A stretch of 64,000 nucleotides of DNA from an uncultured Shewanella sp. (GTDB taxonomy: Bacteria; Pseudomonadota; Gammaproteobacteria; Enterobacterales; Shewanellaceae). The position numbers and the translations under genes were made by a program. Of the stretch, positions 8,921-17,377 are shown in pieces. The stretch is from contig NZ_CANMUW010000009.1 of assembly GCF_947501225.1 (NCBI RefSeq), positions 111,042-175,041 on the forward strand, written 5' to 3'. The number at the start of each line of letters is the position of its first letter. Position 1 is the first letter of the stretch. The notes under the pieces were generated by a model that was not told the DNA's origin, searched no databases, and was given only the letters and a program-made list of their open reading frames with translations.

Positions 8921-10882
8921 ATGAAAAAACATAATGCAATAAAGTCGGTACTGCCGGCTATATTATTATCTACGCTAACCGCTTGCGGAGGCTCAGATAG
9001 TGATCCTGCTACCGAGGTGCCACCCACAGAGCCACCGGTAGCCAGCAAGCCACACGAATCGCTGGATCTTGTACAACCACGAAAGGCCGTTTTTGATGGT
9101 GATATCACCGTCTATCTGGGTAGATGGTACCCCTGTATGGAGCGGGAATATAAAGGTGATGGCGTCGATGTTAGCCAGTACTGTACTGGCGATGAAGCCC
9201 CGACGCCTATGGGTAAATATAATGATAATGAGTTCAACCGCAATAAGATCACCCCGGATGATAGTAAGTTCATCTTCAAGGTAAACGCCGATGACATTAA
9301 GGCCTATGCAGCTCAGCCTGATTCACCCATTCCGCTGCGTCCCGATGTGTATGCCGATGGCCACTTCTCGGTAATGGATATAGTGCTTTACGCCTCCCAC
9401 GTTCGCGACGACCTGGATGTAAAGGCAATTTGGAATGAAGAGCTTGGTACCCATCTGCTTAGCACTGCCTGGGACACCGATGGCGATGGTACCTTGTCTG
9501 AAACCGAATTGAGTAACAGGAGCACCGACTGGTACCCCTCCTACATCTGGCACGACGGAGAGTTCGATCGCCTCCAAGGCACGCCAAACTTAGAAACGGT
9601 TTATGTTCGCGCCGATCTTGGCCTGGCCAAGAGCAAGATGCGTATTCGCATGCAGCCATACAACCGAGCGGTGACCGAGCGTCGCAATATGCAGTTTAAA
9701 CTGCAAGCGGATCGTAGGCGAGCAAACGGCGATAAAGTTATTGTGCCTTTGGTGTGGGCAATTGATGCCCAGGGCAATGATATAGTAAAAGTTCAGAACC
9801 TTGAGGTAACTGCACACGACCTTCGCACCGATATCTTTCAGCCCGGTGTGATCACATCCATGGATGTGTGGCTGTCGCTTCAGGACCAGGGATTGGCCGA
9901 TGTGCGCTTCACCTATTGGGGCACCATGTCTACCAGCTCTGAAGTTAACAACTACGCGCTGACGTCCGTCAACGGCCTGCGTGCTCAGGGAATGGTGGGC
10001 TGGGCTGCGGCAACCGGCGAAATGTTTGCGACTCAGGACTTCTTCCTGGATGATCTTGAGTGGCCTGTTCCGAGCGACCTGATTGCTGCTGACAAAGGGG
10101 AAGGCGATCCTAAGCTTAAGGGCAAGTGTCAGTGGATGCATGGCGGTCAGGGCCATACCATTGAATCCGCCCAAATCTGTATCGACGAGTGGTATAACAA
10201 GTTTGGTGGATTCATGGACCACGACATGCCTGATCAGGAGGTCATGCACTATCCAAAGGGAGTGATTTTTGCTGGCTATCAGACGTGGATGCCTGCGCAG
10301 TTTGACATCACTGAGCGCCATTTCGTCGATGAAAGTGGTAACTATGAAAACCAGGTGATCGCCGACATCAACGACGCCATCGCGCCTCTGACTGACGAGC
10401 ATTTTGGCTGGGGGATAGCCGATTGCCGCAATTGTCACGACGATGTGCATAAGGGATCGTTAGGGGTAGAGCAGCCCTATGAATGTGCCACCTGTCACGG
10501 CAGCAATGGCGCAATGAAAGGCCACGGTGAAGTGAGCCGCTGTTTTTGGTGTCACACCGAAGATAATCAAATGGCTCACCACGGTTCGGCCTCGGGCTTC
10601 ATGAAGTTCGGCGATGTTGTGTGCGATGGCACCAGCCTGACCGGCTTGAACCTTGCCGGTATGGAAGAGGGATCGTGTGCCAACGCTGTGAATACACTGG
10701 ACGCAGAGCGTCTTGCCGGACCTAATGGTGAGTGGGGCGGCATCAAGCAACCTATCCACGATCAAGCAGATAACCTTAAATACTATGGGGAAAATGAACG
10801 TACGGGGATCAACAACGACTGGCACAACAGCGAGGATTTCCCGGACCCATACTCATGTGTAACTTGTCATCCTAATGACTAA
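8921..10882 (+). CDS. Tetraheme cytochrome c lipoprotein (paralog 1)
   Basis: Predicted outer-membrane lipoprotein electron carrier, 653 aa from ATG 8921. The type II signal peptide ends in the lipobox LLSTLTACGG, followed by a Pro/Thr-rich spacer. Residues to about 490 have no recognised domain but include an EF-hand-like acidic loop (DTDGDGTLSETEL, near residue 184) and a dockerin-like LRTDIFQPGVITSMDV segment. All four heme sites cluster at the C-terminus: CRNCH (about 502), CATCH (522), CFWCH (541) and CVTCH (646). A homologous protein is encoded at 11788-13827. Its place beside an MtrA/MtrB-type pair suggests it is the surface-exposed terminal cytochrome. That is inference; it is not the MtrC/OmcA decaheme family. 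Confidence 0.85.
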   Translation: MKKHNAIKSVLPAILLSTLTACGGSDSDPATEVPPTEPPVASKPHESLDLVQPRKAVFDGDITVYLGRWYPCMEREYKGDGVDVSQYCTGDEAPTPMGKYNDNEFNRNKITPDDSKFIFKVNADDIKAYAAQPDSPIPLRPDVYADGHFSVMDIVLYASHVRDDLDVKAIWNEELGTHLLSTAWDTDGDGTLSETELSNRSTDWYPSYIWHDGEFDRLQGTPNLETVYVRADLGLAKSKMRIRMQPYNRAVTERRNMQFKLQADRRRANGDKVIVPLVWAIDAQGNDIVKVQNLEVTAHDLRTDIFQPGVITSMDVWLSLQDQGLADVRFTYWGTMSTSSEVNNYALTSVNGLRAQGMVGWAAATGEMFATQDFFLDDLEWPVPSDLIAADKGEGDPKLKGKCQWMHGGQGHTIESAQICIDEWYNKFGGFMDHDMPDQEVMHYPKGVIFAGYQTWMPAQFDITERHFVDESGNYENQVIADINDAIAPLTDEHFGWGIADCRNCHDDVHKGSLGVEQPYECATCHGSNGAMKGHGEVSRCFWCHTEDNQMAHHGSASGFMKFGDVVCDGTSLTGLNLAGMEEGSCANAVNTLDAERLAGPNGEWGGIKQPIHDQADNLKYYGENERTGINNDWHNSEDFPDPYSCVTCHPND

Positions 10883-10926
10883 CCACTTGATAAGCAAGGG
10901 GGAGACAAATCTCGACCCGTTAAGGT

Positions 10927-11156
10927 TTGATACTGGCAAATTTACAGTATCGTTTTGATGCAATGATCAGTAGTAAACGTTGAAATTGAGTTTTCGTCCC
11001 TGCAAGGTTTAACCTGATTTCTTCGTTTGCTACACCTATGATCATAAATGCTACCTTTTCAGAAATTGAGAGGGTAGCAATAAAAACTCGCAAGTTTATC
11101 GCTTTACTTGCTCTCCACTTTACCGGGAATAGAGGCATCTATTCCCGGTTTTTTAT
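10927..11156 (+). repeat. Duplicated 3' cassette, copy B, carrying a relic of an mtrB 3' end
   Basis: Second copy of the 4830-5060 cassette. It starts with ATACTGGCAAATTTACAG, which would encode the ILANLQYRF end of an MtrB-type barrel, but no barrel gene precedes it. One base is missing before the former stop. The downstream stem-loops GCTACC/GGTAGC, GCAAGT/ACTTGC and the terminator are all preserved. It lies 44 bp after the tetraheme lipoprotein stop. The simplest reading is that a barrel paralog once sat here and was deleted, leaving its tail and 3' UTR. Confidence 0.8.
11123..11155 (+). terminator. Intrinsic terminator (copy B)
   Basis: Stem CCGGGAATAGA / TCTATTCCCGG, loop GGCA, then six T. 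It is identical to the terminator at 5027 and now serves the tetraheme lipoprotein gene. Confidence 0.92.
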
Positions 11157-11529
11157 ATCCGCTTAATAAAGTCTTCTTCTCCGATACCATCTTATCTAGA
11201 GTGCACATTTATGGAAACTATTAGTGAGTTGCTCTAAAAGAACATCATTGAGTCCTAGACATAATAGCTCAGTATAAAAGCGAATCATTGGTCAACCATA
11301 TCTTTATTTGCGGCAAGATGAGCAGACCTTCTTTTACAGATATAGCGATTGCAACCTCTAAATAAGATATAGAGTACGGAAGATAATAGGTTGAGCTTGC
11401 GCTTGGTTGGGGGGGGCGTATCTGTTCAGATGTAAGCTTTATAAAACGCTAAGCTAGTAAATAATTAAAGGAATCTACTTTAAGGCTTGAGTTAATTGAT
11501 TATATTCAGAGCGTTGAGAAACGCGCATA
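11157..11529. other. Non-coding stretch between converging cytochrome genes
   Basis: I see no gene. It contains a G-run (gggggg near 11410) and AT-rich sequence, and is probably decayed sequence left by the deletions inferred on both sides. Confidence 0.35.
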
Positions 11530-11566
11530 AAAAAATCCGAGCATTGAAACAGAACTCGGATTTTTT
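11530..11566. terminator. Bidirectional intrinsic terminator
   Basis: AAAAAATCCGAG / CTCGGATTTTTT, a 12-bp stem with a 13-nt loop and T-runs on both strands. On the minus strand it sits just after the cytochrome relic at 11634 and was probably that gene's terminator. Confidence 0.85.
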
Positions 11567-11633
11567 ATAACTCTTTCGCTCGATTAACCGACCACTTTCA
11601 CATCCAGTGATCGGCATTGTCTCTATTGATGAT

Positions 11634-11735
11634 CTACTTTGCAGCTTGGTGACAGGTTATACAGGAGTAGGTACCCGGGAAGCTCTTACTTAGGCTGTAG
11701 GTGTTAAGCCGATTGCATAGTATGTTTCTATGTTA
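11634..11735 (-). pseudogene. Relic of a tetraheme cytochrome C-terminus
   Basis: Reading the minus strand upstream from a TAG at 11634 gives a tail SKSFPGTYSCITCHQAAK. This aligns with the ends of the two intact tetraheme lipoproteins (SEDFPDPYSCVTCHPND and SKKFPDPFACGTCHQD). The frame is closed by a stop about 34 codons upstream and no start is available, so only the last heme-binding segment of a third paralog remains. It lies 52 bp beyond the 3' end of the intact gene at 11788, in the same orientation. Confidence 0.75.
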
Positions 11736-11744
11736 ATTATTTTA

Positions 11745-11769
11745 AGAAAAGGGCCTTATTGAAAGGCCC
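11745..11769 (-). terminator. Terminator of tetraheme paralog 2
   Basis: On the minus strand GGGCCT / AGGCCC with a 7-nt loop is followed by TTTTCTT. It starts 19 bp after the stop of the gene at 11788. Confidence 0.75.
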
Positions 11770-11787
11770 AGTAGCGATAATATACGA

Positions 11788-13827
11788 TTAGTTGTCTTTC
11801 ACTATGTCCTGATGACAAGTGCCACAAGCAAATGGGTCTGGGAACTTTTTGCTAAAGTCATAATCGTTGTTCGATGATACCCAACGATCTCCATAGCCTT
11901 TTTCATCTCCTTCAAGCACCTCATCATGGTTGTCAGAGAAACCATAGTAATTGTTGTCGATTCCTGCTTTTCGACGGGTGGTAATGGTATTGATCCAGTT
12001 ATCTTCGTGTTTCAGTAGTTTGCGAGCACTGGCTTCACCATGATTCTTCGGCAACATATCTTCTGAATGACACCAGAAACAGCGAGCCTCTCGGCCATGG
12101 CCGGTGGGTGCTCCATTATTACCATGACAGGTTGAACAGTAGTAAGGCTGCGTTTCGTTAAAACCATCCGCAGCATTTACCGGCCAAGAATATCCGCCAT
12201 GACCTTTGGGGTCTTTTTCATCGTTATGACACTGGGTGCAATCGGCAACTTTCCAACCAAAATGAGTTTCATCAAGTAGCGGTGCTTTACCATTCTCTCC
12301 TTGCTTGGTGGCAGGTTTAAATGAACGTAAAGTCACAATGTCAGTGTTGATATATTCATCTTTGACGCCTTTGTCTGCCAGAGCATTCTGACGCCAATTG
12401 TAGTCCCACTCAATAATGTCATGCTTTGATATGCTGTCAATTTTGGCTCCAGCACTATGATAGCCGGCATTATTCAAGTCTGTTTTGGTTAACTCTACGA
12501 AATCTGCACCATAGGGCATAGTCCACAGGTCATTGTTAATATTTCCAAACCAACCACCAATACCAAAAGCACTCCAAAAATCTTGAACGCAATCAGTCAT
12601 AGCAACGGGAGTATTAATCACATCGGAACGACCGGTTTCTGCATCAAAGTTACAAATGCCGGGCATTCTGTCTGAGAAGAAAAGATCACCATCCACGTCC
12701 GATATGACGGAATGCTTTGTGGTAAAAGATCTTAGCCCTATTGTTTTACCAAGAACGGGGGCTCTTGATAAACTAAACGAGTTGACTATGGCGCCAGTTT
12801 CAAGCTTTGGCCACCAGTTCAATCGGAAGTCATGTCCCATATCGGCAAGTGTTAAAAAGAGATCCATGCGCGTGATAACCCCATCCTGGAATACATCACT
12901 CCGTAAATTATGGGGCTTCACTTCAATGTTTGTTGCTATTGAGTTTTCAGGGTCGTCTTTCCAATAAACATTGTCGACAATCACTTTACCGTTGTTGGCT
13001 GCCAGTTTTTCAATCTCTTGTTGCCAGATATAGTGCAGACGAGAGATAAATGGAGTGGATGTGTCCTGGAAGCGGATCCTTTGCTCCTCTTTTATCAAGA
13101 AGTTATCCATTCTAGTGTAGCTGATCTCGCCACTATGATCCCTGTAAAGTCCGGCTTCCCCCATACTTTGTGTAAAACGATAATGCCAATTACGTGATTG
13201 TTCTCCTTCATCGGTAAAGTCACCATTACCGTTTCTGTCGTAACCTAGTGTGAATTCATGGGTGTCGTAGGCGGATTTATCTGGTGTAATGACCTCGCCG
13301 ATAAATTTCATATCATCGCGAGTGGCGACCATATAGCGCAGGAGATCAAATGCTGAGAGGCTGCCCTCTTTGAAAATGTCGGGTCTGGCTGTTCCGGCAC
13401 CTAATCCGTCGGGATTAGTTGCTAATACTTTATGTATTTCGGCTGTATCTATGGATAAAATATCAGACTGTTTATTTAACACCCCAGCAAGGTTGGCATC
13501 CAGAGCGTTGACAAAACCATCACCATTGACATCTGTATTGCAAGGGTGGGTTACTGTTTCGGGTAAATTCATACAAAACTGAGTCGAATCTTTGGTGATG
13601 CCGCGTATCCATTTCCATACTTGTTCATTCATATAGTCAAAAGCGACATTTATATTGCCGCTGAGGGTGGCCTGACCCATGTCCATATATCCTGTTTCTA
13701 CATATTCCCAAACTGGATTAATTGTTGGGGGCGGCTCGACAGGAGGCGGTGTGGTTGAGTTGTCATCACTACCACATGCCGAAAGCCCCAGAGCGAAAGA
13801 CACTGCCAAAGCAAGTTTCTTATTCAT
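11788..13827 (-). CDS. Tetraheme cytochrome c lipoprotein (paralog 2)
   Basis: Predicted outer-membrane lipoprotein of 679 aa, homologous to the gene at 8921-10882. The lipobox is LGLSACGSDD, followed by a Thr/Pro-rich linker. EF-hand/dockerin-like acidic loops occur at DVNGDGFVNALDANLAG (near residue 100) and DRNGNGDFTDEGE (near 200). The NLRSDVFQDGVITRMDL segment matches the paralog. Heme sites are CTQCH (about 529), CSTCH (562), CFWCH (582) and CGTCH (668), with the same spacing pattern as paralog 1. Start ATG 13827 gives a compact signal peptide. Overall similarity to paralog 1 is modest outside the conserved segments, so the duplication is old. An extracellular reductase or electron-output role is inferred. 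Confidence 0.85.
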   Translation of the reverse strand: MNKKLALAVSFALGLSACGSDDNSTTPPPVEPPPTINPVWEYVETGYMDMGQATLSGNINVAFDYMNEQVWKWIRGITKDSTQFCMNLPETVTHPCNTDVNGDGFVNALDANLAGVLNKQSDILSIDTAEIHKVLATNPDGLGAGTARPDIFKEGSLSAFDLLRYMVATRDDMKFIGEVITPDKSAYDTHEFTLGYDRNGNGDFTDEGEQSRNWHYRFTQSMGEAGLYRDHSGEISYTRMDNFLIKEEQRIRFQDTSTPFISRLHYIWQQEIEKLAANNGKVIVDNVYWKDDPENSIATNIEVKPHNLRSDVFQDGVITRMDLFLTLADMGHDFRLNWWPKLETGAIVNSFSLSRAPVLGKTIGLRSFTTKHSVISDVDGDLFFSDRMPGICNFDAETGRSDVINTPVAMTDCVQDFWSAFGIGGWFGNINNDLWTMPYGADFVELTKTDLNNAGYHSAGAKIDSISKHDIIEWDYNWRQNALADKGVKDEYINTDIVTLRSFKPATKQGENGKAPLLDETHFGWKVADCTQCHNDEKDPKGHGGYSWPVNAADGFNETQPYYCSTCHGNNGAPTGHGREARCFWCHSEDMLPKNHGEASARKLLKHEDNWINTITTRRKAGIDNNYYGFSDNHDEVLEGDEKGYGDRWVSSNNDYDFSKKFPDPFACGTCHQDIVKDN

Positions 13828-14335
13828 CTTAACTCCAATATTTAATAAATTATTTTAATAGTGTTTTTGCAAATATATTTTATCAATTTAGATGCTCTCA
13901 AAAAGATGCGGGGTGCACGTAGTAATAGAGCCAAATGAAAGTGAGGGGTAAGTCGCAAAGCTTGAGGACTAATGTATTTTAGGTGTGAGCAGGCCCTCAA
14001 AATAAGTTTTATTTTTATCTCCCTTAGAACGCGACTGGATAGCCTCTCCAATATAGTAACTATGGTGTTAATCAACAGATGAAGAAGAAGGATTTATTGC
14101 TTGTTAATTAAGATAGCTGTGTTGCTGAACACTCAAGTTGTTCTTCTAGGAATCTCATGTTGCTGTTTTTATTTTTGGAGTTTATATGGAGATAAGCTTA
14201 AGAGGGCGAGGAAGTATGAAATAAAAATAAAGGTAGAGGGTTAATTAAGTTAAAAGGAGCCTCTCTTCTGTTCACACACGGATTGATTTAACTATGCAAT
14301 GTTTGGGTTTATTATACCTCTTAATGAAAGCTATA
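13828..14335. other. Intergenic region upstream of tetraheme paralog 2
   Basis: AT-rich stretch expected to hold the promoter of the gene at 11788-13827. I found no perfect FNR- or CRP-type box. A 77-codon minus-strand frame at 13842-14075 has no convincing ribosome site or protein-like composition and was not called. Confidence 0.35.
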
Positions 14336-14370
14336 TAAAAAGATGCCACTTATTGAAATCAGTGGCATCT
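14336..14370 (-). terminator. Terminator of the octaheme lipoprotein gene
   Basis: AGATGCCACT / AGTGGCATCT (14341-14350 with 14361-14370), followed on the minus strand by a TTTTT run. Confidence 0.88.
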
Positions 14371-14390
14371 CTTATCTCTTTAATTAAAGA

Positions 14391-16316
14391 TTATTTGCTT
14401 GCATCTTCAAATCGTTGCCAGCGTTCCTGGCCTTTAAGCAGCTTAGCTCGCTCTACGTCATTAAATATACCAATTGTTGGCATTTCTGATTTATGACATG
14501 AGGCGCAGGCGTTAGGCAATACGGCAGCAGTAGTACACACATATGAATTCGGTACGTATGGACCATTAGCATAACAGCCAGGCCCCCAACTTACCGCCAT
14601 ATTGAAGTAATATTGTAACTGTGGGTCCGTGCCTTCATTTCGGCTGTAAGGTATAAGTGCATCATAGTTAGCCAAAGACTCTGTCGGTGAGATCACCTTG
14701 AAGTCATGTGTACCATTGTCCCACATGGTCGCAGTTGAGCCAATTGCAGTTGCGTGGCAGTCCATACAAGTTGCGCCAACCATGTCATGGATAGCCATCT
14801 TATGATCCGCGCCTTTATCTGCGTGGCAACTTTGGCAGAGTTTTTCGGGATCGTCGGCAGGGGCCTTAATCTCCATACTGTGTGGATCATGACAATCGAC
14901 ACAGGCAAGCCCTATGGCAGCATGTTTAGAACTATTGAATTCAAGTACCGTATTTTTCTGTCCCTTGATTCTGTCTGTTCCTATCCATTTGCCCGTAGGA
15001 TCGAAAGTCGTAAAATCAAGTACCTTATCACCGACTTTAAACTGTTCACCCACCTCTGTGGTTGGATTTCCTTCATCATCCAGCACAAACTTATAGAGCT
15101 GAGAGTATAGGTGTAAATCATGGTGCTTAGACATCTGGTGACACTGAATACAGCTGTCATTCTTCTGTTGAAGTGTCATCTTCCCAGGGTTTGTAATATC
15201 ATCGGCATTCATGGAAGTGGCGTGGTTTGAGCCTGCATTATGGCATTTTTCACAGGAGATACCGTCTTCGACATCACCGCTGTGCATGTTTGCTGAACTG
15301 ACCAACATACCAGGGACACCGCCCTTGCCATAGTTCTCTGTTTTCTCCCACCCAGTTATTATTGAATTTGTTGTATGGCATTGCATGCACTGATTTTCCC
15401 AGCTCATCCTGTGTAGCTCTTCGCTAACGGGTACGCCATTAGTGTGGATGTCATCCATCTTTTTCAGGCTACCATCATTATTCCAAAATACCGAACCGGT
15501 ATAGAAAGATGAAAACCACTGGGCGTTGCCGTCATTATACCAGGCAAAAGGCATCATTAAGCCAATCGCATCTTGAGGGTCTGCTGATTTCTGTGGGTAA
15601 TCGTAAGAGACAAACTGCTTAGATGTCGTTGCCGAGATCCCATCGATACGATAGGTTTGGCTGTTCGCTGCATCGACTTGATCGATCAGAGTAGCGTAAT
15701 ATTTACCATCATCGCCCTTATAGGTGGTTATCTGGTTGTTGGGTTTAAATTTAATAGTATGGGTAATTGGCTCAGCTTCAGTTCCCCAGTCTAGCTCAGG
15801 TATGATCTTCTCGATGGTTTTATTAGGGTCGTCCGTATACAGCGTGCGGTAATCTTGTGCATGCCTGGTATCTTTCCATTCGTTATAAATATTGGTATGG
15901 CATGTTTTACAGGTTTGCGCCGTTACGTATTCAGCTTCTGCAACCGGTGGTTGTGGAGGTTGACCGTTTTGCACTATCGTTATAGTCAGTGTCGATGTTG
16001 ATTCCAACAGGCCATCGGTGATCCGATAAGTAAACACCTTCTCACCGGGAGTGTCATCCTCAGCTGAGACATAACTAACCTGATTGTTTTTAATTTCAAG
16101 GTTTTCTGCCGCAACCAGAGTTAGCGCATCTCCATTGGGATCGACATCATTAGCCAGTACATCGATAGTGACTGTATCTCCCTGATTGACTGTGGCGACA
16201 TCAGGCATGGCTATTGGTGCTGAGTTTTGAGGGGTATCATCTGAATCGTCACTGCTATTACAACCGAACAGTATCGGCAATAACGCAACATACACCAGAC
16301 TTAATTTCTTCATCAT
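14391..16316 (-). CDS. Octaheme cytochrome c lipoprotein with an Ig-like domain
   Basis: Predicted surface or periplasm-facing lipoprotein of 641 aa; the lipobox is LLPILFGCNSS. Residues about 30-120 form a bacterial Ig/cadherin-like module (APIAMPDVATVNQGDTVTID, LANDVDPNGDALTL). The cytochrome part follows with eight CXXCH sites: CKTCH, CMQCH, CEKCH, CIQCH, CVDCH, CQSCH, CMDCH and CASCH. The first sits in a TCKTCHTNIYNEWKDTRHAQ block like that of the cytochrome c554 family. No CXXCK site, as in nitrite-reductase-type catalytic hemes, was seen. A TetR gene lies upstream on the same strand, with a GTAAACC/GGTTTAC palindrome between them. It may be an alternative electron outlet of the island. 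Substrate unknown. Confidence 0.88.
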   Translation of the reverse strand: MMKKLSLVYVALLPILFGCNSSDDSDDTPQNSAPIAMPDVATVNQGDTVTIDVLANDVDPNGDALTLVAAENLEIKNNQVSYVSAEDDTPGEKVFTYRITDGLLESTSTLTITIVQNGQPPQPPVAEAEYVTAQTCKTCHTNIYNEWKDTRHAQDYRTLYTDDPNKTIEKIIPELDWGTEAEPITHTIKFKPNNQITTYKGDDGKYYATLIDQVDAANSQTYRIDGISATTSKQFVSYDYPQKSADPQDAIGLMMPFAWYNDGNAQWFSSFYTGSVFWNNDGSLKKMDDIHTNGVPVSEELHRMSWENQCMQCHTTNSIITGWEKTENYGKGGVPGMLVSSANMHSGDVEDGISCEKCHNAGSNHATSMNADDITNPGKMTLQQKNDSCIQCHQMSKHHDLHLYSQLYKFVLDDEGNPTTEVGEQFKVGDKVLDFTTFDPTGKWIGTDRIKGQKNTVLEFNSSKHAAIGLACVDCHDPHSMEIKAPADDPEKLCQSCHADKGADHKMAIHDMVGATCMDCHATAIGSTATMWDNGTHDFKVISPTESLANYDALIPYSRNEGTDPQLQYYFNMAVSWGPGCYANGPYVPNSYVCTTAAVLPNACASCHKSEMPTIGIFNDVERAKLLKGQERWQRFEDASK

Positions 16317-16345
16317 CGTCTTCCTTATAAATCAATTTTATTGTT

Positions 16346-16365
16346 GTAAACCTTTTGTGGTTTAC
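16346..16365. promoter_or_regulatory. Inverted repeat upstream of the octaheme gene
   Basis: GTAAACC-N6-GGTTTAC, a perfect 7-bp inverted repeat 30 bp upstream of the octaheme start codon. It is suitably placed for a TetR-type operator. It could instead be an mRNA leader hairpin. Confidence 0.5.
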
Positions 16366-16594
16366 CTGATTATTGTATGTAAACTGTTTGATAGTTAATC
16401 CGTGTCGAATTACACAGAACTTAAAACTGTGACTTATGACATTGATATGAGGGTGGATGTGAAGTAGAAAGGGCTAAAATTGAGTTATAGCTATAAACGA
16501 AAAATAAAGTCGTTATTAATGATGTATTAAACTAACAACTTGAAATCAACATAAGACTGGTTGATGTTATTGTTTTTTGTATGAGAACATTGTT

Positions 16595-17293
16595 TTAGCT
16601 TACATTGATGTAGCCATTGTCACTCAATGTATTTACGGTGACTAATATTTTGTTGATATCATATTCACTGGATGGCCCCGGCGTCCATTCCAGATCATCC
16701 AGTATTGGGGTGAGTAGAGGGATAAGCATGTCGAGTTTAATTTTACGTTTAGGTGTGTAACGGTTGCCGGCAATAACATTAAGCCCTCTGGTTACAATTT
16801 GCATATATATCATCTGCCTTTTGGCTTTTGTAAGGCTGGCATTAATGATTTTTGATTCTTTCAGAGATGTATATTGATAGAGGAACTTGTTAGTTAGTAT
16901 CTCAATCTGTTTTTTCATCTCATCCGTAAACTCAGGGCGCGCATTTTTATACAAGGCATAATTGGTGATTAAAAACCGATCGGCGACACTAGCTTCATCA
17001 TTTTTAATTGAGAAGTATGTGTAATAGACATGGGATATAATCTTCTCTTTTCCAGTCAGTTCTGCCTGATGTAGGTAATCCATGATCTGGATGTGTTTTT
17101 TTAATTTGTTGGTAAAAATAGTACACAGCAACTCATCTTTCGATTGAAACTCGCGGTATAGGGTGCCATTGGATACGCCACTGAGCTTACTCAGTTCTTT
17201 AAAGGAAAAGTCAAACACACCTTTCTCGTCGATCAGTACTTCTGCAGCACTAATTATTTTAGCGATTTTGCTCTCTTTGGTTGCATTAGGCAT
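16595..17293 (-). CDS. TetR/AcrR-family transcriptional regulator
   Basis: Probable repressor of 232 aa. The N-terminal TetR helix-turn-helix covers about residues 10-55 (AAEVLIDEKG, FSFKELSKLSGVSNGTLYREFQSKDELL). The C-terminal ligand/dimer domain has no recognisable specificity. ATG 17293 has AAGGA upstream. It lies between the octaheme gene and the second LuxR-type gene, all on the minus strand. A perfect 11-bp palindrome at 17342-17370, about 50 bp upstream of the start, suggests autoregulation. The octaheme gene is the natural second target. Confidence 0.87.
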   Translation of the reverse strand: MPNATKESKIAKIISAAEVLIDEKGVFDFSFKELSKLSGVSNGTLYREFQSKDELLCTIFTNKLKKHIQIMDYLHQAELTGKEKIISHVYYTYFSIKNDEASVADRFLITNYALYKNARPEFTDEMKKQIEILTNKFLYQYTSLKESKIINASLTKAKRQMIYMQIVTRGLNVIAGNRYTPKRKIKLDMLIPLLTPILDDLEWTPGPSSEYDINKILVTVNTLSDNGYINVS

Positions 17294-17341
17294 GGCTTTT
17301 CCTTAACTGGTAAAAATGTAGCGATAAAAGTTGTAGCTTCG

Positions 17342-17370
17342 GTATAATGATACTCACCATATCATTATAC
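17342..17370. promoter_or_regulatory. Palindromic operator candidate for the TetR regulator
   Basis: GTATAATGATA-N7-TATCATTATAC, a perfect 11-bp inverted repeat between the LuxR-type stop and the TetR start. It has no T-run, so a terminator is unlikely. The GTATAAT half also resembles a -10 box. Confidence 0.6.
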
Positions 17371-17377
17371 GGCCTCA

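Noticed and set aside
9590-10450. 286-codon open frame on the minus strand
   Set aside because: It lies antisense inside the tetraheme lipoprotein gene, has no ribosome site and no family features; the plus strand is clearly coding.
13842-14075. 77-codon minus-strand frame
   Set aside because: Lies in AT-rich intergenic sequence upstream of tetraheme paralog 2 with no convincing start signals.
14391-16316. Octaheme nitrite- or tetrathionate-reductase assignment
   Set aside because: No CXXCK catalytic heme motif is present and the N-terminal Ig-like domain is not part of those enzymes.
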